From Hydrogenophaga sp. (GTDB lineage Bacteria > Pseudomonadota > Gammaproteobacteria > Burkholderiales > Burkholderiaceae_C), in NCBI RefSeq assembly GCF_025699295.1, contig NZ_JAILWB010000012.1, forward strand, positions 93,946-157,945: 64,000 nt of DNA, given 5' to 3'. The notes under the pieces were generated by a model that saw only the letters and a list, made by a program, of their open reading frames with translations, was not told the DNA's origin and searched no databases. Positions 34,213 to 41,443 of this stretch are shown here, one piece after another. Position numbers and translations under genes: made by a program. Position 1 is the stretch's first letter. Each line of letters starts with the position of its first letter.

Positions 34213-34611
34213 CTAGGGCTTGTCTGTCAACTCGATTTTCTCAAGAATCTTCGGGTTGATCTGTGTTCCTTTACGCTGCAACGACTTAGCGTGTCCACCG
34301 GCCCAAGGAATCGCTTTGAGCGAGATACATTTGAGCCAATCCTGAGGGGTGGGGATGAAACCCAAATCCTCAATGACGTGTCGTTCAGCAATCTCTCGGA
34401 CGGGCACGTCCTTCCCGTCCGAGTTTGTGATATAGTGACCGAATACCTTTTCTACCAGGAAAATCCCGAACGAGTTGTGGAGTAGGGCTCGGTGCCGTAC
34501 GTCGGGCATGGTCGCTTTCGAGCTATCCAAAAAGTCATGGATAGGGAAATAGTCATCGACCGTGCCGCCCCACTTGTGGACGCTGGACTTAGCGTGGTAG
34601 AGAGTATTCAT
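34213..34611 (-). CDS. DUF6915-like hypothetical protein
   Basis: 132 residues. Opening MNTLYHAKSSVHKWGG, then YFPIHDFLDSSKATMPDVRH and RALLHNSFGIFLVEKVFG match a widespread small phage/bacterial family of unknown function (H-x-D/H pattern could bind a metal). Its start overlaps the stop of the next upstream gene. Directly follows tRNA-Leu(UAG) on the other side. Confidence 0.65.
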   Translation of the reverse strand: MNTLYHAKSSVHKWGGTVDDYFPIHDFLDSSKATMPDVRHRALLHNSFGIFLVEKVFGHYITNSDGKDVPVREIAERHVIEDLGFIPTPQDWLKCISLKAIPWAGGHAKSLQRKGTQINPKILEKIELTDKP

Positions 34612-35063
34612 CAGTCGTGGTCGGCTTCGTCAACCGTGACGGTGCCATCGCGTTCGATCAGCACTTGAACGTGGTCCCCGAAGACCGCCAGGAAGACGGA
34701 TTCCGGAATATCGGCCCAGATGGGGCCGAAGCCTTCCATCGCTCGGGTGGCGTCGTTCGGATCCTCGTCCTTCGCACGGTAGCTCGAAATCCAGAGAGCG
34801 TTTTCGTGCATGTACTCTTCGGCGTAGTCCGGGAATTCCTCTTTCAGAGAGGCCGACACGAGATACGGCTCGTGGACGCCAAAGGTGCAGGCATCGCCAT
34901 CGTTGAAGTAAGGCGTGTACTGCGACCAGACGATACCGTCGATGCGAGGATTGGCCTCGAAGAACGGAGCGAGAGCTTCCGTAAAGGCGTCCTGGCCGAA
35001 GGTCTTGAGTTTCTCGTCCAATTCCTTCTGGAGTTGGATCAGGCTTGCAAAAGTGTTAGTCAT
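34611..35063 (-). CDS. Acidic hypothetical protein
   Basis: 150 residues from ATG 35063, shortly after tRNA-Leu(CAA). Contains LIQLQKELDEKLKTFGQDAF, then EDPNDATRAMEGFGPIWADI. Very acidic, possibly a DNA mimic by charge, but no recognised family. Ends in an overlap with the DUF6915-like gene. Confidence 0.6.
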   Translation of the reverse strand: MTNTFASLIQLQKELDEKLKTFGQDAFTEALAPFFEANPRIDGIVWSQYTPYFNDGDACTFGVHEPYLVSASLKEEFPDYAEEYMHENALWISSYRAKDEDPNDATRAMEGFGPIWADIPESVFLAVFGDHVQVLIERDGTVTVDEADHD

Positions 35064-35090
35064 TGTGGTAGATAGGTTTTGGTTAGTGTT

Positions 35091-35167
35091 TGGTGGGACA
35101 GGTGGGACTCGAACCCACAACATTCGGCGTTTGAAACCGACGACTCTGCCAATTGGCCTACTGTCCC
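35091..35167 (-). tRNA. tRNA-Leu(CAA)
   Basis: Anticodon loop TTCAAAC gives CAA (codon UUG). Encoded CCA, discriminator A, class I variable loop. Its 5' end is the base next to the stop codon of the upstream gene (35168). Confidence 0.82.
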
Positions 35168-35884
35168 TTAGTATTCGTCCCCGTACGGATAATAGTCTTC
35201 GTCGCGTAGCGACTTGTACTTATCAATCGGATCTTCGTAGTAGTGGTTTTGCGAAACGTACTCTAGCAGGCTTCGCCAGCTAGTGAACTTGGCAAGCTCC
35301 TCTTCGCGTCCGTAAGTACACTTCATCATTTTGAAGCCCTTGCGGCGGTTCCAGAGAGCGTAGTAGATGCCACCCTCTGAGAGAGTGTGCTCGAAAATGT
35401 CGATGTAGAGCGGATTCCACTTCGGGTAAGCTTTTGCGACCTTGGTGAAGACCTCGACAGCTTCCTTTGCCGCAGCGTCGATGTCGCTGTCGGTGTTCAG
35501 GCTAATCTTGAAGATGTTGCGACGTTCGCCCGATTCTTCGTCAGGCTGATACGTGCCGCCGTGAGTGACGAACTTGAAGTGTTCGTGCTCAACGTTTGAC
35601 ATAACCTGATATTCGCGGTACGGCCTACGATCTTCGTTACCTAAGAAGAAGTCGATGATGCTCTCGCGGGTAATACCCTTACGAAAATCCTCTTCCTCGC
35701 CCTTTTTCCAGGCACGGTCGTTTTCGACGTGATTGTGCTGCATCTTCAACTCGCCGCCTTCTACGACGAACTGATACATGGGCGTTTGGTGCTCGTTGTT
35801 GCGACACTGGACGAGTGTGGTGCCTTCCGGCAACTCCAGCTTTTTGATGGCCGGTTTCTCGTTAGATGTGTAGATGATGTGCAT
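35168..35884 (-). CDS. Hypothetical protein
   Basis: 238 residues. Beta-rich N-terminal third (MYQFVVEGGELKMQHNHVEN), then KGITRESIIDFFLGNEDRRP, and an aromatic, acidic C-terminus (EDYYPYGDEY). Family not recognised. The stop abuts tRNA-Leu(CAA) with no spacer and the start overlaps the HAD gene. Confidence 0.6.
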   Translation of the reverse strand: MHIIYTSNEKPAIKKLELPEGTTLVQCRNNEHQTPMYQFVVEGGELKMQHNHVENDRAWKKGEEEDFRKGITRESIIDFFLGNEDRRPYREYQVMSNVEHEHFKFVTHGGTYQPDEESGERRNIFKISLNTDSDIDAAAKEAVEVFTKVAKAYPKWNPLYIDIFEHTLSEGGIYYALWNRRKGFKMMKCTYGREEELAKFTSWRSLLEYVSQNHYYEDPIDKYKSLRDEDYYPYGDEY

Positions 35885-36369
35885 TAGTCGTTTTCGTTCA
35901 GCAGCCTGATGGCTTTTTTGGCGTGTGCTTCGGTCAGTCCGTCTTTGAAAGACGTATGGACAAAATTGGGTTTCTGCGAAGGCAGCATATCCGAATCGTC
36001 GTCCAGGATAACGAACTCTCGCTCCAGCGGAGGAAACTCGCTCGCGTGCTCCTCAAGCCAGAGGGCGATCTCGTCACCACGGCACGCTCGCACGTTGCCC
36101 CAGCCAATCTCCATGCTCAGGTCTTTGGTATGAGAATGGATAGTGATTCCGCGTTCCGCGAGCCATGCTCGCAGCTTCGTGAGACCCTTGCCCTCGAACA
36201 GTCTCCAGGTGGAGGATAGCACCACGATTGCATCTGTTTCCTGCACGACTCGCTGCAAGCGGTCGCACATATCGGGACAGAGGGTAGCGAAGCCGTCTTC
36301 GTGTTCCCCTTGCCACGTTCGCTGACAGTTGAGAACCCCGTCAACGTCTAGGAAGATGATCTTGTGCAT
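35884..36369 (-). CDS. HAD-superfamily phosphatase (RNA-repair-associated type)
   Basis: 161 residues. Motif I FLDVDGVLN (nucleophile Asp), motif II VVLSSTWR, and motif IV-like FVILDDDSDM are all present. This compact capless form is the HAD_SAK-type domain often found in RNA-repair proteins, which could remove 2',3'-cyclic or 3'-phosphates before ligation. The start is 9 nt from a -10 box. Assignment to RNA repair rests on family and neighbours. Confidence 0.8.
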   Translation of the reverse strand: MHKIIFLDVDGVLNCQRTWQGEHEDGFATLCPDMCDRLQRVVQETDAIVVLSSTWRLFEGKGLTKLRAWLAERGITIHSHTKDLSMEIGWGNVRACRGDEIALWLEEHASEFPPLEREFVILDDDSDMLPSQKPNFVHTSFKDGLTEAHAKKAIRLLNEND

Positions 36370-36378
36370 GTCACTGTC

Positions 36379-36406
36379 ATTATACTGCCTAACGGCAGGC
36401 TGTCAA
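36379..36406 (-). promoter_or_regulatory. Promoter TTGACA-N16-TATAAT before HAD gene
   Basis: Both hexamers perfect. The spacer holds an inverted repeat (GCCT...AGGC). ATG 36369 is 9 nt beyond the -10, with the shared CAGTG(A/C/T)C word between. Confidence 0.7.
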
Positions 36407-36420
36407 GAGAAAAGTTGGAT

Positions 36421-36498
36421 TGGTCCGACTGGTAGGACTCGAACCTACACGTTAGCTGGCTCTCGACCAGCCTCCTCTGCCAATTGGGATACAGTCGG
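36421..36498 (-). tRNA. tRNA with apparent anticodon GAG (Leu), C33
   Basis: Good acceptor, D, anticodon (GCTGG/CCAGC) and T stems, encoded CCA. The seven-base loop TCGAGAG places GAG at 34-36 but has C at position 33 instead of U. Short variable loop. Identity uncertain. Confidence 0.65.
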
Positions 36499-36870
36499 TT
36501 ATTCTAAGGTGTCGCCTTCCGCGACATGCCGCATCACATGACAATTAGCACAAACCATGTCGCACTTGTCTAGTTCAGCTAAGCGTTTGGGCTCTTTCCA
36601 CGTTCTGATCTCTTTCCAGTTAGCCACCTTGGTTGATGGATCTCGGTGATGGAACTGGAAAACTGCATAGTGGAATTCTTCGTCGCAGTCGTGGCACTTG
36701 CCACCCTTGTATACGATGGCTTCTTTTTTGATTCGCAGATATCGTTCGGAAACGTACCGATTGAAACACACCTTGCAATACGTGTAATGCTCATTCGACC
36801 GCTTACCGCTTCGTTTGTAGAAGTCAGTCAGCGGCTTCGTTTCCAAGCATCTGGTACATTCTCGATTCAT
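36499..36870 (-). CDS. HNH endonuclease 1
   Basis: 123 residues from ATG 36870, two bases after the CCA of tRNA-Lys(UUU). Two zinc knuckles CTRC and CKVC at the N-terminus, CHDC, the HNH core FQFHHRDPSTKV, and CANCH at the end. Free-standing HNH enzymes are often homing endonucleases in phage tRNA arrays. The stop is adjacent to the tRNA at 36498. Confidence 0.85.
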   Translation of the reverse strand: MNRECTRCLETKPLTDFYKRSGKRSNEHYTYCKVCFNRYVSERYLRIKKEAIVYKGGKCHDCDEEFHYAVFQFHHRDPSTKVANWKEIRTWKEPKRLAELDKCDMVCANCHVMRHVAEGDTLE

Positions 36871-36872
36871 AT

Positions 36873-36948
36873 TGGTCCGGGCGGTAGGAGTTGCACCCAC
36901 ACCTGTCAGATTAAAAGTCTGCTATGCTGCTGTTGACACCACGCCCGG
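36873..36948 (-). tRNA. tRNA-Lys(UUU)
   Basis: Anticodon loop CTTTTAA gives UUU. Encoded CCA. The T-loop reads TGCAACT rather than TTCGAAT, and pair 27-43 is a mismatch. Confidence 0.8.
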
Positions 36949-36953
36949 TTGAT

Positions 36954-37040
36954 TGGTACTCCCCCGAGGAATCGAACCCCCTGCCGTCCACCCAATTCTT
37001 TATGGTCCGGGTTAGAAGCCCGGTATCGGGAAAGGGGAGC
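36954..37040 (-). tRNA. Unusual tRNA-Arg(UCU)-like molecule lacking a D-arm
   Basis: Acceptor GCTCCCC/GGGGAGT with encoded CCA, anticodon stem CCGGG/CCCGG with loop CTTCTAA (UCU), and a normal T-loop. Only ~10 nt join acceptor and anticodon stems, so no D-arm can form, while ~21 nt fill the variable region. Either a reduced tRNA or a decayed one. Confidence 0.55.
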
Positions 37041-37047
37041 ATGTGTT

Positions 37048-37123
37048 TGGTCGGTTCCCTGGGACTTGAACCCAGATCTGACGGATTAAGAGTCCGCTAT
37101 GTTACCAATTACACCAAGAACCG
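37048..37123 (-). tRNA. tRNA-Lys(CUU)
   Basis: Anticodon loop CTCTTAA gives CUU (codon AAG). Full cloverleaf, encoded CCA, discriminator A. Confidence 0.9.
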
Positions 37124-37128
37124 TTGTT

Positions 37129-37204
37129 TGGTCAGGGAGGCTGGATTCGAACCAGCGATTTCCTACGTCCGAGGTAGGCCGGTTGACCACTACCGTACTC
37201 CCTG
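37129..37204 (-). tRNA. tRNA-Pro(CGG)
   Basis: Anticodon loop CTCGGAC gives CGG. Encoded CCA. Acceptor CAGGGAG is identical to that of tRNA-Pro(UGG) at 44388, pointing to duplication. One-base spacing to the next tRNA. Confidence 0.9.
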
Positions 37205-37205
37205 T

Positions 37206-37281
37206 TGGTCGGAGAGGAAGGGGTCGAACCTTCGTATCCCGCCTTATCAGGACGGTGCCTTCACCACTTGGCTACTCTCCG
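37206..37281 (-). tRNA. tRNA-Ile(GAU)
   Basis: Anticodon loop CTGATAA gives GAU. Encoded CCA. Its 5' half overlaps the last ~35 nt of the HNH gene 37247-37651 on the same strand. Confidence 0.9.
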
Positions 37282-37651
37282 GTGTTTTGTTTCCCTTGCG
37301 TTGGTTGCAGAATGCACACATGGTTTGTTGGTTTTCCAGCTTGTTGCTTCCGCCTTTCGACAAGGGTTGAATGTGATCTCGCGTGAAAAGGACTTCTGTG
37401 CCATTTTGTATTCCGTAGAGATTGAAGTGGAACTTACCTTTTTGACCGGGGCTCCGTTCTCTGGCGAAATACAGTCCTTCTAGGCCGCACTCTACACAGG
37501 TCGCTCCACTTTCGCAGAAGACATGGTAGCGTCTGCTGTTTAGCCAAACCCCCTGAATAGGCTCTCCCGCCCTGAGGGCTGCGAAGAAAGTTTGGGGCGA
37601 GACCATGCGACCACGGCGTTCGTATCTCTTAGTGTGTTTGGATCTATTCAT
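37247..37651 (-). CDS. HNH endonuclease 2, 3' end inside tRNA-Ile
   Basis: 134 residues. CVECGLEG, then RDHIQPLSKGGSNKLENQQT and MCAFCNQRKGNKT form a complete HNH site with zinc Cys. The last ~11 codons and the stop lie within tRNA-Ile(GAU), so mRNA and tRNA cannot both be cut from one transcript. The start is 6 nt after the CCA of tRNA-Ser(UGA). The conserved part ends before the overlap, suggesting the tRNA supplied a replacement tail. Confidence 0.82.
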   Translation of the reverse strand: MNRSKHTKRYERRGRMVSPQTFFAALRAGEPIQGVWLNSRRYHVFCESGATCVECGLEGLYFARERSPGQKGKFHFNLYGIQNGTEVLFTRDHIQPLSKGGSNKLENQQTMCAFCNQRKGNKTPESSQVVKAPS

Positions 37652-37657
37652 ATGTTC

Positions 37658-37748
37658 TGGAGGAGGGTAGAGGTAACGCTCCCCTGGCCTGCTACTAACA
37701 AACCACCCAGGGGTTCAAACCCTGTTTGTACCTTGTACGGTACCCTCC
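37658..37748 (-). tRNA. tRNA-Ser(UGA)
   Basis: Class II with a long variable arm. Loop TTTGAAC gives UGA. Encoded CCA, discriminator U. The T-loop AGCGTTA is non-canonical, shared only with tRNA-Phe here. Confidence 0.82.
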
Positions 37749-37754
37749 GTTGTT

Positions 37755-37976
37755 CTATGCACCAGTCGGAATCTTCTTGACTTCCTGTATGGCTTTTTCG
37801 AGACCGAGGGCAATGCCCTCATGGTATCTCGAATCGTGAGACTGTGAATCGCGGTAAGCAGCCGACTGCTCTTGCATCTGAGAGTTCTCACGGTGTTTTG
37901 CGTGAGCTTCCGCGTGATGCTGGGCCTTGGCATCCAAGAGAGACAGCAGGCCAATCTTTTCCAGACGACTCATCAT
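37755..37976 (-). CDS. Small His/Glu-rich hypothetical protein
   Basis: 73 residues, helical, with many His and Gln (AQHHAEAHAKHRENSQMQEQ). The start overlaps the preceding stop by four bases. Follows directly on tRNA-Ser(UGA). Unknown. Confidence 0.55.
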   Translation of the reverse strand: MMSRLEKIGLLSLLDAKAQHHAEAHAKHRENSQMQEQSAAYRDSQSHDSRYHEGIALGLEKAIQEVKKIPTGA

Positions 37977-38182
37977 GACTGACGCTTCCTCTTACGACGC
38001 TTCTTGTTTTGCGGCTTAGGCTCAGCCTTGGGCCGGAAGTTGGCGAGCCATCGCAGGACGGACTCGCTGACGAACTCTCCTGCACGCTGACGTGCGAGAA
38101 GGGCTTGGCGGGCGTCTTTTGCAGACACCGCACCGGACTTGACACGTTCGCGGAGCTTGCCGCCTTGCAGGATATCACTCAT
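37973..38182 (-). CDS. Small very basic protein
   Basis: 69 residues ending in a Lys/Arg block (KKRRKRKRQS). Probably nucleic-acid or ribosome binding by charge. Coupled on both sides by overlaps. Unknown family. Confidence 0.55.
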   Translation of the reverse strand: MSDILQGGKLRERVKSGAVSAKDARQALLARQRAGEFVSESVLRWLANFRPKAEPKPQNKKRRKRKRQS

Positions 38183-38690
38183 CTAGGAACCTCACGGTAT
38201 GATCTTGGAAGTCTTCCTCGAAATTGAATGTGGTAATCACTTCACCCAGACCAAGCTGGACGATGTGGCTCAGGATGCGTCTGACATCCCCATTATAGGG
38301 GCAGTTCAGCTTAGTGTCAACCCAAGAATACCATTTTTCGTCCATGACGACCTCGACATCTTGGCCGCCGAGTTGCTCGAAGTATTCCGGATCGACTCCC
38401 GCCTTCGGGCGAATCCTGATAACGATGTCTCCTTTTCGGGAGGTTGAAGGTCGGCGTGGGCCTTTGCTTTGTATTTGTCTACGAGGTTGAACTTGCTGCT
38501 CGCTCTCGTCTCTTTTTTCACTTTTCGGCCCACGCCTGAACATTGCGAGACGTTCCTGGAGAGCTTCCTCAGGCGTAAGCCGTCTCTCCATTTCGTCTTT
38601 CGTGCGTTTGAACCGCTTGGCCCCGGTGACTTCCTTGTAGGAAGCCAGATCGGTGATGACCTCGGCTTGTTGCTTGCTCATTTCGTTCAT
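38175..38690 (-). CDS. Hypothetical protein
   Basis: 171 residues. Basic, Gln/Arg-rich first half with a low-complexity linker; the second half (DIVIRIRPKAGVDPEYFEQL, ILSHIVQLGLGEVITTFNF) looks like a small alpha/beta domain. Start 9 nt after a -10 box (38700-38705). Unknown family. Confidence 0.6.
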   Translation of the reverse strand: MNEMSKQQAEVITDLASYKEVTGAKRFKRTKDEMERRLTPEEALQERLAMFRRGPKSEKRDESEQQVQPRRQIQSKGPRRPSTSRKGDIVIRIRPKAGVDPEYFEQLGGQDVEVVMDEKWYSWVDTKLNCPYNGDVRRILSHIVQLGLGEVITTFNFEEDFQDHTVRFLDE

Positions 38691-38699
38691 GGCACTGAG

Positions 38700-38727
38700 A
38701 GTATAGCGTCTAAGCTGCCGATGTCAA
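38700..38727 (-). promoter_or_regulatory. Promoter TTGACA-N16-TATACT before 38690
   Basis: Consensus -35 with the array-typical TATACT and 16-nt spacer; it sits immediately after the CCA of tRNA-Ser(GCU). Confidence 0.68.
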
Positions 38728-38735
38728 GTTATTTT

Positions 38736-38825
38736 TGGAGGAAGGTGTGGGATTCGAACCCACGGAGCCCCGAAGGACCCTCTTGCTTAGCAAGCAAGTG
38801 CAATAGGCCACTCTGCCAACCTTCC
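38736..38825 (-). tRNA. tRNA-Ser(GCU)
   Basis: Class II, long variable arm with a UUCG-capped stem. Loop TTGCTAA gives GCU. Encoded CCA; discriminator U. Confidence 0.9.
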
Positions 38826-38847
38826 GTGCCTACGGCCCGGAGGGACG

Positions 38848-38859
38848 TAGTGTATTCTT
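38848..38859 (+). promoter_or_regulatory. Candidate late-promoter motif tagtgtattctt
   Basis: Third copy of the plus-strand word, 53 nt before the isolated virion-like gene. Confidence 0.35.
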
Positions 38860-38900
38860 CTTGTGTTGAGATCCCCCTAGAACACAATTGGGAGGTTATC

Positions 38901-39323
38901 GTGTCTAGTTGGTCTAATTCTACTGCACAATTTCTTGGATTGGGCTCAGGTAAATTCACGGTGGTCAATTTTGATCAGGTGGTTGTACCGGGCAACAATC
39001 CACTCGTACAGGGTGGCAACCACACTTTTAGCTATCACTTGAACTTGGTCAAGCCTAGTGGTGAGGTTGGCCCCAGCAAGGTTACTGCTGTTCTTGCGGT
39101 CAATGGGCAGCAGGAAATCCATACTCGTAGTTTCGTTGAGCTTGATACCGGCATGAAGGGTTTTGTCAGCAACACTGGCGAGCTACGTCAATTGAATGTC
39201 GGTGACTTGATCGAGATTCGTGTTCATGTTGACGACGAAGACGAGTCTGGTGCTCCGTCGATTCGTACTAGCCCTAATCGTTGTACCCTGACTTTACGGA
39301 GAGTCACGGGGCAGGGAACGTAA
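38901..39323 (+). CDS. Isolated plus-strand virion-like protein
   Basis: 140 residues from GTG 38901, with GGGAGG 7 nt upstream. Beta-rich: GKFTVVNFDQVVVPGNNPLV, HTFSYHLNLVKPSG, LRQLNVGDLIEIRVHVDDED, resembling the C1q-like tips of the fibre block. It is the only plus-strand gene between 15.6 and 64 kb and carries its own TAGTGTATT word, so it looks like a mobile late 'moron'. The 70 nt after it hold an imperfect CCTCGCCGC / GCGGCGGGG stem that may terminate it. Confidence 0.72.
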   Translation: MSSWSNSTAQFLGLGSGKFTVVNFDQVVVPGNNPLVQGGNHTFSYHLNLVKPSGEVGPSKVTAVLAVNGQQEIHTRSFVELDTGMKGFVSNTGELRQLNVGDLIEIRVHVDDEDESGAPSIRTSPNRCTLTLRRVTGQGT

Positions 39324-39394
39324 TACCTCGCCGCTTTTTACTAAGCCATCCGGTGTTTCCTTCGGGCGTACCAGGAGGGTTGCGGCGGGGTTAG

Positions 39395-39468
39395 TGGAGC
39401 CCGGAGAGGGATTCGAACCCCCGTACGCGGATTTGCAATCCGCTGCCTAGCCACTCGGCCATCCGGGC
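39395..39468 (-). tRNA. tRNA-Cys(GCA)
   Basis: Loop TTGCAAA gives GCA. Encoded CCA, discriminator U73, the Cys identity base. Confidence 0.92.
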
Positions 39469-39469
39469 G

Positions 39470-40054
39470 TTAGCCAATCTCAAAATCGATCTTGTCGAAG
39501 CCACGGCTCTCGGCTAGTTCGATTTTTTGATTTAGCTTGAGCATCCTGTCGTACAGCGTAATGTAAACTGCTGCCGCCAGATTCGTACAGTGTCTCGCTG
39601 GAATCGTGATGAAACGATGACAATGCTGGAGCGTTACACGCTCCAAGCCTCCATCCTCCGGGCCGAAAATGTATAGTGCATTCTCAGGGTGCTCGAACTC
39701 GGTCAACGGCTCAGACCCAGGCATGATCTCGATAGCCACTGGCGTAACGTCAGCGAATTGATCGAAGACCCTATCGTATTGTCGTACTTCAACGTCCGCG
39801 TAGCCTTTCATGCGTTCTTCACGCGGAAGACGATGCTTGCGGTTCATCTGAACGCGATTTCCAGTATACCATAGTTGGCGTACGTCGAAGCACGAACAGG
39901 CTCGGAGAGCAGCACCCACGTTGCGAGCGTGCTTGGGATTGATAAGGCCAACAGCAGGCGGTACGCCAAACTGCTTCTTACCGGGGTCGAACCCCTCCAT
40001 ATCCCTAATGATTTTGTCTCGTAACTTTTGGGAGTGGGTCATCGCATTTGTCAC
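39470..40054 (-). CDS. SPOUT (TrmH/SpoU) RNA 2'-O-methyltransferase
   Basis: 194 residues. All three SpoU motifs: NPKHARNVGAALRACSCF (motif 1), YIFGPEDGGL (motif 2) and ITIPARHCTNLAAAVYITLY (motif 3). This trefoil-knot enzyme methylates a ribose in tRNA or rRNA with S-adenosylmethionine. Placed inside the tRNA array, so a phage or host tRNA is the likely target. ATG 40042 is an alternative start. The stop is two bases from tRNA-Cys. Confidence 0.9.
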   Translation of the reverse strand: MTNAMTHSQKLRDKIIRDMEGFDPGKKQFGVPPAVGLINPKHARNVGAALRACSCFDVRQLWYTGNRVQMNRKHRLPREERMKGYADVEVRQYDRVFDQFADVTPVAIEIMPGSEPLTEFEHPENALYIFGPEDGGLERVTLQHCHRFITIPARHCTNLAAAVYITLYDRMLKLNQKIELAESRGFDKIDFEIG

Positions 40055-40349
40055 AAACTAGTTGGTCGTATTCCGGTGGACGGCAACTGAATACCACTCC
40101 ACCACACTTGCATTCAGGGCCGAGTTCCCACTTCTCGAAAAAGAGATTCATGGGGTCTGCTTCACTCAGATTGCAGTAAGCATAGCACCGCATACCGGGT
40201 TCAGCTTTTTCCAGAACGAAATCCGGGATCTCGTCTACCTTGATGCCGATGAGTGCGTGTAGTCCCCACGAAGGGTTGCACACGTACCAACGGTCGTCAC
40301 GCTGGAGTTCGAAGCAGATTAGGCTTCGCCACGTAGTTTTGATACTCAT
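40005..40349 (-). CDS. Zinc-binding hypothetical protein
   Basis: 114 residues from ATG 40349, 6 nt after the CCA of tRNA-Gln(UUG). Contains CKCGGVVFSC and CDKC pairs near the C-terminus (zinc site). It overlaps the methyltransferase start by ~50 nt. Unknown function. Confidence 0.6.
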   Translation of the reverse strand: MSIKTTWRSLICFELQRDDRWYVCNPSWGLHALIGIKVDEIPDFVLEKAEPGMRCYAYCNLSEADPMNLFFEKWELGPECKCGGVVFSCRPPEYDQLVCDKCDDPLPKVTRQNH

Positions 40350-40355
40350 ATTGAT

Positions 40356-40432
40356 TGGCACCGGGGGTGGGATTCGAACCCACGAATCGGGGATTCAAAG
40401 TCCCCTGCCTTGGGCCGCTAGGCTACCCCGGA
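40356..40432 (-). tRNA. tRNA-Gln(UUG)
   Basis: Loop CTTTGAA gives UUG. Unpaired U1-U72 and discriminator G fit Gln identity. Encoded CCA. The 5' base abuts the stop of the upstream gene. Confidence 0.9.
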
Positions 40433-40900
40433 TTACAGTTGTCCTATTGTGCTCTCCTCAGGAGGCCAGATGTACTCCAGGTCGTCGGGCTCAGTCCAGC
40501 CGAATTGACCATAGTATTCTGCATCCTTACGAAGAAGATTGGAACGGTGCGAAGCATGAAAAGCGTCATTACCTATCCACGTAGGAATCTCGATAGCGTC
40601 AGGCACGGGGGCCATTTCCATAGTGGAATTGTAGCCGCGTTCGACCCACTCTTCGATGCACAGATTGTAGTAGTTGCGGAGGCAGTCGTTGTAGCCACGC
40701 CACATGACAGCCGCAGGATGGTTTACCCAGCCCTTCGGCGTGTCAGTCTTGCCCGTGCGTCTCGCACGGACCTCCAACGCCCACGGGTCACCATTGGCGA
40801 CGAGTAGCTGGAATGCCTCGACCCGTTGTTTGCCGAGTCGGCGGTAATCCAGGCACTTGAATGACTTGCGGAAGCCGGGATAAGGTAGAAAGGTTTGCAT
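40433..40900 (-). CDS. MSMEG_6728/pyrimidine-dimer glycosylase-like family protein
   Basis: 155 residues from ATG 40900. Characteristic opening MQTFLPYPGFRKSFKCLDYR followed by RLGKQRVEAFQLL, then WVNHPAAVMWRGYNDCLRNY and FHASHRSNLLRKDAEYYGQF. This family, common in actinobacteria and phages, is annotated by similarity to pyrimidine-dimer excision proteins; biochemical function is not established to my knowledge. Coupled to the membrane protein gene (stop-start overlap). Confidence 0.8.
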   Translation of the reverse strand: MQTFLPYPGFRKSFKCLDYRRLGKQRVEAFQLLVANGDPWALEVRARRTGKTDTPKGWVNHPAAVMWRGYNDCLRNYYNLCIEEWVERGYNSTMEMAPVPDAIEIPTWIGNDAFHASHRSNLLRKDAEYYGQFGWTEPDDLEYIWPPEESTIGQL

Positions 40901-41166
40901 TATCGATTGCGACGACGAATGCCGGTCCTTTGACGAATGCCGGTCTTTTTCGAGCCGATGGCACCGACGCACGCAACAATACCTGCGATCACGGCGATCA
41001 CCAGGAAGATGCCGAGGACGATGGCAAGCGGAATCCAGAGCGGACTCAGGACCCATAGCCACGACCAGTCAATGATTCCACCAAGCTTGAGGCCGATGAA
41101 AAGGACGGCCAGCAGGCCACCGAATCCAATGCCGCCTTGGCGGACTACGACTTGTTCGTTAGACAT
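40900..41166 (-). CDS. Small two-helix membrane protein
   Basis: 88 residues from ATG 41166. IGFGGLLAVLFIGLKLGGII and then a longer hydrophobic stretch (LWVLSPLWIPLAIVLGIFLV...) separated by WSW give two or three membrane segments, followed by a basic tail with repeated TGIRQRTGIRRR. The 'GFxGLLxxxFIxLKLxGxIxWSWxWVLSPLWI' pattern is a common small inner-membrane protein type in phages and bacteria. Function unknown. Confidence 0.72.
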   Translation of the reverse strand: MSNEQVVVRQGGIGFGGLLAVLFIGLKLGGIIDWSWLWVLSPLWIPLAIVLGIFLVIAVIAGIVACVGAIGSKKTGIRQRTGIRRRNR

Positions 41167-41223
41167 TTTGTTTCTTTCGGGTTCTTTCGGACTTTGTGTT
41201 CGGATGAAGCATCCACTGACCAT

Positions 41224-41251
41224 ACTATACCGCCGTCTTAGAGTTTGTCAA
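41224..41251 (-). promoter_or_regulatory. Promoter TTGACA-N16-TATAGT before 41166
   Basis: Located between the hairpin at 41253-41278 and the membrane-protein gene; here a ~50-nt leader with a ribosome site (GAAAGAAAC) exists. Confidence 0.62.
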
Positions 41252-41252
41252 C

Positions 41253-41278
41253 CGGGAGGAGGAGAAATCCTCCTCCCG
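41253..41278 (-). terminator. 11-bp hairpin after tRNA-Glu(CUC)
   Basis: CGGGAGGAGGA / TCCTCCTCCCG stem with a 4-nt loop, just downstream of the tRNA pair and just upstream of the next promoter. No U-run; it may protect or terminate the tRNA transcript. Confidence 0.5.
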
Positions 41279-41286
41279 ATTGTGGT

Positions 41287-41362
41287 TGGTCACCCGTGAG
41301 AGAATCGAACTCTCATTTCCACCTTGAGAGGGTGGCGTCCTAGGCCGTTAGACGAACGGGCG
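41287..41362 (-). tRNA. tRNA-Glu(CUC)
   Basis: Loop CTCTCAA gives CUC. Encoded CCA. Directly joined to tRNA-Asp with zero spacing. Confidence 0.88.
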
Positions 41363-41436
41363 TGGCGGGGCGACGGGGTATCGATCCCCGGTCTCCGACG
41401 TGACAGGCCGGTATCCTACCATTGAACGACCGCCCC
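41363..41436 (-). tRNA. tRNA-Asp(GUC)
   Basis: Loop CTGTCAC gives GUC; discriminator G; encoded CCA. Its last base is next to the first base of tRNA-Glu. Confidence 0.92.
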
Positions 41437-41443
41437 AGCGATC

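Noticed and set aside
34191..34240. TTGACA upstream of tRNA-Leu(UAG)
   Set aside because: No acceptable -10 at 16-17 nt.
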